This document shows positions 57,685 to 64,000 of a DNA stretch of 64,000 nt, piece after piece; position 1 is the first letter of the stretch; every line of letters begins with the position of its first letter. The position numbers were made by a program, and so were the translations under genes. Under the pieces are notes generated by a model. The model saw only the letters and a program-made list of their open reading frames with translations. It was not told the DNA's origin and ran no database searches. The DNA is from Perilla frutescens (taxonomy: Eukaryota; Streptophyta; Magnoliopsida; Lamiales; Lamiaceae), in assembly GCA_026008535.1 (NCBI GenBank), contig BRKX01000004.1, positions 55,932,501-55,996,500 of the forward strand, read 5' to 3'.

Positions 57685-60600
57685 TCATCTTGGTGGAGAA
57701 ATCTCATCAGCATATATTGAAACGCAAGCATCAGCAGCACCAGCAGCGAGTAATACTTGATAGGGGTGGAAGGTCAGGCAGCTAACAGATCCTATTTTTT
57801 GGGCCATGAAAGTGGGATAGTACCGAATGGTGCCTAATGGATCGCCCTCCAAATTGAAGACTTTGATAAGTTGCTTGGCGGAGCCACTAGCGATAAGCGG
57901 GGCGTGCCTATGGACAGCTAAAGCTGTAAGTGATCCCCGATGGGCATCAATCGTCAGGTATGTATTTTTGGCACATCTCATATCTAGGAACTGAATATTT
58001 CCTGCTTGTGAAGCACTGACGATCTGGAAAGGAAACAAACGGTAATGAACACCTTGTACAACAACTTGGATATATGGCACAGAAGATTTTCAATAAGTGG
58101 TACCCATGAGCACAAACACCAGTAATAACCAAAACTCGACATGCTACTCTAAATTAATTTTGGTCATTTCGTTGTGTGTCAGTGGGTTGATGGGGGGAAG
58201 AAACAATCACCTTTGCTGGTTCAAGACCAGGTTGGAAGCCAATCCCAACAACTCTTTCAACTCGTTGAGTGTGAGGTCGGGTTGAAGCAACAAGCCTAAA
58301 CAATTCAGGCAAAAGAAAAGGTTGTTACATACAGAAAAGAAGATCGCCCAGGATGAACCAACAGACATGTTGAATATATCCCACAACCACTGATTAACAT
58401 ATATAAATGATCAGAGGTCCGGGCCACAGACTCAAAAAAGAAATAGCAAAAAGATGGGAGCTTTTTTTCTATGTTAATCAAACATGTGAAAGGGGTATGT
58501 TGCAAAGTAAGTATATATTCAGCATTCAGCTAGTTATCAAGATAAAAGATGAAGCCAGAAATGACTAGAGTTCAAAATAGCATCATAAAAAAAATAAAAG
58601 ATCTTACATCTCAGCAGTACGAATATCATATAATCTGACATAACCATCCACAAAACCAGCAGCAAATTGACCTCCATGAACTTGAGAAACAGCCTGCATA
58701 ATTAATGAAATTGGTTAATCAGCCATTTCATGACATTAGTTGAAGGGCAAATGGCACAAAAACACAAGATTCCAAGAATTAAGGAGCAGTAAATAGCCAA
58801 ATAAGTGAGTATTAAAACCAACCAGTGCTGAGATGCTTGAATCTTGTGGTAAGGGAATGGTGTTAACAAGTTGCTCTTTGTCCAGATCCCAAGCCATGAT
58901 AGATGAAATCTCACCGGAAGAAAACTAGACAAGGAAGAATAAAGGATATGAATCAGGAATTATAGAAATACATAGTAAACCGTGTATCAAAGTGTCATCA
59001 ACGTACAAAAAGTAATACATAAAGGACAATGACATACAAGATATCCAGACTGTTGTTGCCAATCCACAACAGCATTCACACCATGGGCACCCGGTCTGTG
59101 ACCCTGAATCGAAGCAAAAGCAGTAACTAATTTCTGTTGTCCTTTTGAAGTGTAATCTTTCCAGACGCGGATATTCCCATCATCTATATTAACATAAGCA
59201 GAGTAGAGTTCAGCATCAGCTAAAAGCAACAATCTGTAAGGGAAGGCTTTCCTACTTGAGGTCAGAGAATTACTTGATGCAACGAGAAGCATGTTCTCGT
59301 CAAGTTCGTTTACAAGACACAACTTGGAAACTCCTTTGTCAGGGAAATCATGGTTACTGAAACTGTTGAGTAGAGTTGCTTCCTCGTAATTCCATACCCT
59401 AATAAATTACGCGTAGAGGAATTTGTTTATCATAGAAAGTGTGAATATAAGAACAGCAATGGATCACATTGTAATATAACGATACTCCCATTCAACAACA
59501 GAAGACCACACATAATATGATAACACAATTTTCACACCTAATCCTTTCATTTTCATCTGAAGCAATCACAACGGGCGAGAATGGTTGCAGCAAAGCAGTC
59601 TTGGTGCCTGTCTCAAACTTAGTATCCCAACTGGCAATTTGATTATGCAGTTTACTCACAGCTGCCAAGAAAAACCAACATTAAAAAACAGAAATTACAG
59701 ACAGGGTCAGGAGGCTAGACATTAATTAAGGACATACAGGAGTGTTGGCATTTCACTATATGATCGAGTGCCAATTTCTCCCTTTCTTCTCTTCTAGCAA
59801 TTATGTCTTCACTATCATCCATTGCAGTAAGAAGTGGCTTTGAAAAGTGACCACAGCTCCAATTATAGATCATTGATTGTGGAAGAAAACTACGTTCTGA
59901 AGTACCAGATGGTCCGGCTGAAGCTAAAAGTGGATCCGCTAGTCCGGAGTCCGGAGAATTAATCAGATGTGGTCTAAATTCCAAGGAGCAAACTCTCCGC
60001 ATTCCTGTCAAGTAGCTTGGTCTAGGAGGACTAACAGGAGGAGTTCTAAAAGTCAGCGGCAAATGGGCTCCTGCAAATTAAAAAATTACAAGCTTAAATG
60101 CGGAGTAACAAAATTAACAGAGAGAATCCAAAAAGTAAATAACATAAAGATTCAGGGGAAAAAAACGAACATGTAGCAATATTAATCTTTTTTTAACCCA
60201 GACAATAGCACAAATGGAAAAGAGGACTCATGATCCACAAAGAATTTAGCTAAAAAATAGTCTTACCTCCATTTAATTCAAACCAAGATGATGAACGAGC
60301 TAGTCCGGCAAGACTGGAGCTTGCAGCTGCAGCTGATTCACCAAGACGGGCACTTGCACCAGCAGGTTTGAAAGATTTGGCAACAACTTGTTCAATACCA
60401 ATAACAGACAATACTCGCCGTCCAAGGGATGCAACACGTGGTGATGGATCCTTGGCTAGATTGCACATAGCTAATACACATTGTGAATAGAGCGCATTAT
60501 CAAGCGGCCTTCGCCTTGAATGGTGAAGAACTCCATTGCTGACAGTGTCATTCAGTACCCCAGAATCAGAATGTTGGGAAGAATCATCAGAAAGTGGAGA

Positions 60601-63600
60601 CCCGTGCATTATCCCAGAGGTAGCAAGTGGGCTACTGGTGGATACTCTCCCATCACGAACCACAGGTTGGCTTTCATTCCCAACTCGTAATAATGGAGCA
60701 ATAGGAGAAGGAATTATACTTCCATGAGGCATGTAGTGAGTTGGAGTTGTATAGCCACTACCTGAGCCCCTGACCGTGAAAGATGGCAAGGAAGTGAGTA
60801 CAGAACCAGATTGGGGCTTCCAGTATGCAGCAGCAACTGACTTCAGATGTTTGTTGTGGGCAAAGGCAAAACGTGAAAGAGCTGCAAACAGGAATGGAGT
60901 TAATGTAGGAAATTGGGTGGAAGAAACCGAAAATGACAAAAAAAGCATAATAAAGGGCATACCCACAGCAACTTCTGCTCGCACCAATGGGCTTCCATCA
61001 GCAACAACATTTAAAAGGTTCTTAACAATACTGGCTTCAGCCCTAACTTTTTCATCATCATCACAATCCTCATCTCCATGACCATCTCTTGACGTGTCAA
61101 ACCCTATCTCAAGGGCGGTGCCTAGAGCGAAAACAGCTGCCGCACGGACCTTTAAAAATGTTTATTAAAATTAGATTATATACCTCAACTGTAAGTGCAG
61201 ACATTAAAGAAAATATAATTAAAAAAAAACTGGAGGAGTCTTCTGTTCAGTGGTTATTTTTAGATTGTAAACAGCAAACAGCAAACAGACAGTAAAAACA
61301 GATAAATACTAAAATAAGAGAGCAAGACCTCTGGCTGGGGCTCAGAAAGTAGTGGTGCCAGAATAGCAGGTGCATCAGCCTGCAGACCTAACAGTTGAGC
61401 CTCCAAGAAATCCTCCCATAGTTTCCCAAGGCACAAGCATATCCACTGAAGGAATAAAGGTTCAGTTTGGGCCTCATTAGGAGATGAGCACTGAAGGTGC
61501 CTGAGGCAAACATGTATAAGACCAGCTTCAATTTCAATGCAGGCCTCCTGACCCCGCCTATGACCATCAACAATGACGGCCAACACAAATGCAGCCATTG
61601 CACGTTGCTCAGGATAAGCTTCAACACTATCAAGAAACCTAATGAAATATGTGTGCCCTCCATCCTTCACAAGATCAACCTGACAAGACTGCAGAAACAC
61701 AGATAACATTTTAAGGTTTGGCATACTCTAAAGCTAAAAGGAAATGAAAAGAATTGTGAGTGCTACTGCTTAATTGCTTATAGATATATCCAAAATAAGG
61801 TAGCAACATATACATACAAACAGATGTGTGCAAAACCAGAACCAAAACCGGTTCTATCTAATTGCTATACAAAAGGTGATGCCTCCCACAAGATGGCATA
61901 CGCTGAAAACTGATGAGAGGCCAGTGTGCACTTAATAAAGCAAAATGGGGAAACAAAAGGAACAAATAAAGAATTTCTAAGTTTACCTTATCCAGGGCAA
62001 GGATCTTTGTCCAGATGAACACAAGAATTTGTCGCAACTCTGGAGTAGTAGTTTGTAAAAGCTTCAGAACATAAGGAAATATCCCCACAGATAAGGCCTG
62101 CAAGGAGGACAAAAGTGCCATAAATATGGCAAACCACAGTTTTACAGTGATTCATTAACAAGATAAAAGGCAATGAATCCAGAAAAAGAAATACCAGCTC
62201 GACAGCCCAAGGTCCCATATCCAAAAATCTACCAAGAAGTACCAGAGCTCGAAATCTATGGCACTGACTGAGTAAAACCTGAGTGACAAATAGAGGGGGG
62301 GGGGGGGGTTGAGTAGCCAGCCTTAACAAGACACAAAAATATCAGCAAAAGCATGGAAATAAGTTGTCCTAAACATATCTAGCCATTAAGAACTACTGTT
62401 TCTTTGTTCGGTCTATGAGAAGTATGCATGTTAACTGAAAGGAGATTACCAAAACAATTCTTATCAAGGATCAAAAAGGTTTTGGTTCTTTTAAAGATGA
62501 CAGATATGAAACTGTTTGCATTAATTTGCATTACAAGCTGCCTTAAAGCAGAAATGTTAAAAATGTGCGCCCATCTTAACTCAACAATTAACATGAATAA
62601 TGAGTGCACAAAACAAAACTACCAGAAATTTTTTTTATCATTCTATCCTTAATCTAATGACCAAATTTAGAAGACACAAAGGAGTAGATATGGCCAAAGA
62701 ATCAGAACCATAACACAAATTAGAGAAATATTCACCATGCACTTCTCCAGAAAGATAATGGAACTACTCAACATAACAGGAAGAGAAAGTTTGTAGACAA
62801 TGTGAAAAGTTTTTATGTCTACAATGAGTCTCACCTGAAGAACAATGGGTAACTGTTCTGGAGACTTTTTATGCTCTGAACCATGATCAAGCCACACTTC
62901 AAAAGCTGTTAATTGCTCTGTAAAAAATGGGCTCGGCTGCAGATGAAAACAAAAATCCTTAAATCGGGATGGTATTTATAATTAAGTGACTACATGAAAC
63001 AGCCATATGTGCTTGTATGCTGCCATTTTGTAATATCCATCCTACACAAACAATAGGTTATGAAAGCTCAATATGAAAAAAAAATGTTGTGGATACCTGG
63101 AACTCTGCATTTGGGTCTTCAACTAAAGTTGGAAGCTGAGAAAGACAGATTTCAGCAGCCATGTCCCATGCATCCCTGCAGAGCACAAGAAAAGAATAAA
63201 CTGATAGATCAATATCAACACATAAAAAATACAAGCATTTTAAGATGCATCTTGTATTTCGGGAAGACTATAAATGATGTTTACCACATATGATGCTGAT
63301 GCGTAGGCGGCAACATTGGATACGAAATTGGCGAACAATTTGCAGACCGCATAATCCTTTCAGCCAGTAAAAAGTTTCTAAACAGGCTGGCAACCAAGAG
63401 ATCTTGCCTGAACAATCGCTGGAACAAGTCTGAAATTCAAGTTGACAATTGTCATATTACCATTACCATGCTGTCCAGGATTAGAGTATACAATAACCAC
63501 AATTTCTCTTTTTCATTACCATGTGGAAGTACATTCCAGGCTATAGTGTCAGTCACAGCTGTGAATATCCAGTTCAATTCCCCAAGAAGGGTCTTCCGGT

Positions 63601-63674
63601 CTGTTTGGCGACCAGGAATTCTATCTATCAAAGAATAATCAAAGGACTCGTGCAGCAGCGACCGAGTGCAAAAC
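57685..63674 (-). CDS. RAPTOR1: RAPTOR, TORC1 scaffold subunit (5' end off window)
   Basis: Seventeen 3' exons, minus strand, from upstream to downstream: 63520-63674, 63285-63429, 63097-63175, 62835-62936, 62195-62278, 61987-62097, 61329-61688, 60963-61149, 60267-60881, 59738-60070, 59538-59661, 59274-59398, 59038-59183, 58823-58924, 58608-58693, 58211-58295, 57685-58023. All are GT-AG and stay in frame; 1058 residues are visible, so about 290 N-terminal residues (caspase-like RNC start) lie outside. RAPTOR recruits substrates to TOR kinase with LST8. Visible: end of RNC (IDRIPGRQTDRKTLLGELNW; RSANCSPISYPMLPPTHQHH), the HEAT-repeat region (LGRFLDMGPWAVEL; RAMAAFVLAVIVDGHRRGQ), a Ser-rich linker, SPPRPSYLTGMRRVCSLEFR, then C-terminal WD40 repeats (DENERIRVWNYEEA; FQPGLEPAKIVSASQAG; IDAHRGSLTALAVHRHAP; GSVSCLTFHPYQVLLAAGAA). 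Intron 59184-59273 is open in frame and easily mistaken for exon. Confidence 0.95.
62295..62308 (-). repeat. Poly-C tract next to a RAPTOR acceptor site
   Basis: Fourteen G on plus (14 C in the transcript), ending about 15 nt before the acceptor of the exon 62195-62278. It takes the place of the normal U-rich pyrimidine tract. Confidence 0.7.
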
Positions 63675-63863
63675 CTGAATAATTAATGCATAAGAATATC
63701 TGAAGTTTATTACCGTAAGGCATATCTAGAGGAAGGAAGACAACCCTAAAAGGTATAATATAAGCAAAGAGGCCTGCCATGCAGTAGAACACAACCAATC
63801 ATATCAGAAACTGCTCTGATTGAAGAAGTTGCAAATGCACTAAAAAATGGAGAAATCTGGATA

Positions 63864-63882
63864 TGTGTGTGTGTGTGTGTGT
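63864..63882. repeat. (GT)n tract in RAPTOR intron
   Basis: About nine GT repeats in the intron upstream of exon 63520-63674. Confidence 0.8.
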
Positions 63883-64000
63883 TGTGTGGCTTAAAAAATA
63901 AATTAGAGCATTTAATAATCAAATGTGAAATAGTGAATTTAAGCAGCATGATGGAATCTGATCAACTGGGGAAGTTAGCACATACAAAAGTAGCGATCAG

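Noticed and set aside
58987..59322. Single long RAPTOR exon across 59184-59273
   Set aside because: The extra residues interrupt a WD40 repeat and the segment has GT and AG borders; removal gives the conserved VAS-NDGNIRVW join.
63986..64000. Further RAPTOR exon at the window edge with donor GTATGTG
   Set aside because: The frame needed to join FCTRSLL would contain a TGA, so I could not confirm it from 15 bases.

Overview
This is nuclear DNA of a flowering plant, most likely a eudicot. Evidence: spliced genes with plant-only families (LURP-one-related, TOM1-LIKE), a plant-type RAPTOR, plant LTR retrotransposons primed by initiator Met-tRNA, CACTA, MULE and hAT elements, and AT-rich intergenic DNA with long (TA)n and (ATT)n tracts. 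The species cannot be named from this window.

Genes. Five host genes are supported. Three encode small LURP-one-related (LOR, tubby-C2-like) proteins, all + strand, each with three exons and two phase-0 introns: LOR-A (2072-3472), LOR-B (26067-27486) and LOR-C (39490-40416). A and C are close copies with homologous promoters, introns and 3' flanks; B is more diverged. At the right end a complete nine-exon TOM1-LIKE ubiquitin-receptor gene (52626-56551, +) faces, tail to tail, a RAPTOR gene (3' end at 57685, - strand, running off the right edge; 17 exons visible).

Between the genes almost everything recognisable is transposon. In order: a hAT element with a perfect 8-bp target duplication in the LOR-A promoter; a 398-bp TRIM in LOR-A intron 1; an 8.5-kb Ty1/copia element (5761-14219, -) with TSD AGTAT, itself split by a 1.39-kb solo LTR with TSD CTCCT; a Helitron-like 3' end; a gypsy-type LTR remnant; a 3.0-kb MULE carrying FAR1-like transposase remnants and internal tandem repeats; a 496-bp solo LTR with TSD GACAC; a 415-bp MULE-type MITE with 9-bp TSD; a 7.7-kb CACTA element (28516-36264, TSD TTC) with decayed TNP2 and second-ORF genes and arrays of palindromic subterminal repeats; and a second, degraded CACTA (44379-48728) split by a 2.5-kb solo LTR. 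Several Stowaway-like MITEs and at least six copies or fragments of a ~380-bp MITE family with telobox-like AAACCCTAA words are scattered around the LOR genes.

How it fits together: the left 41 kb is a small LOR family cluster pulled apart by successive insertions, with nested elements giving a relative order of events. The right 11 kb is a stable, low-transposon gene pair of endosomal sorting (TOL) and TOR signalling (RAPTOR). I found no convincing new biological system; the most informative signals are insertion-versus-empty-site contrasts between the two LOR copies, the repeat and word structure inside the MULE and CACTA elements, and a GC-AG intron in the TOL gene.
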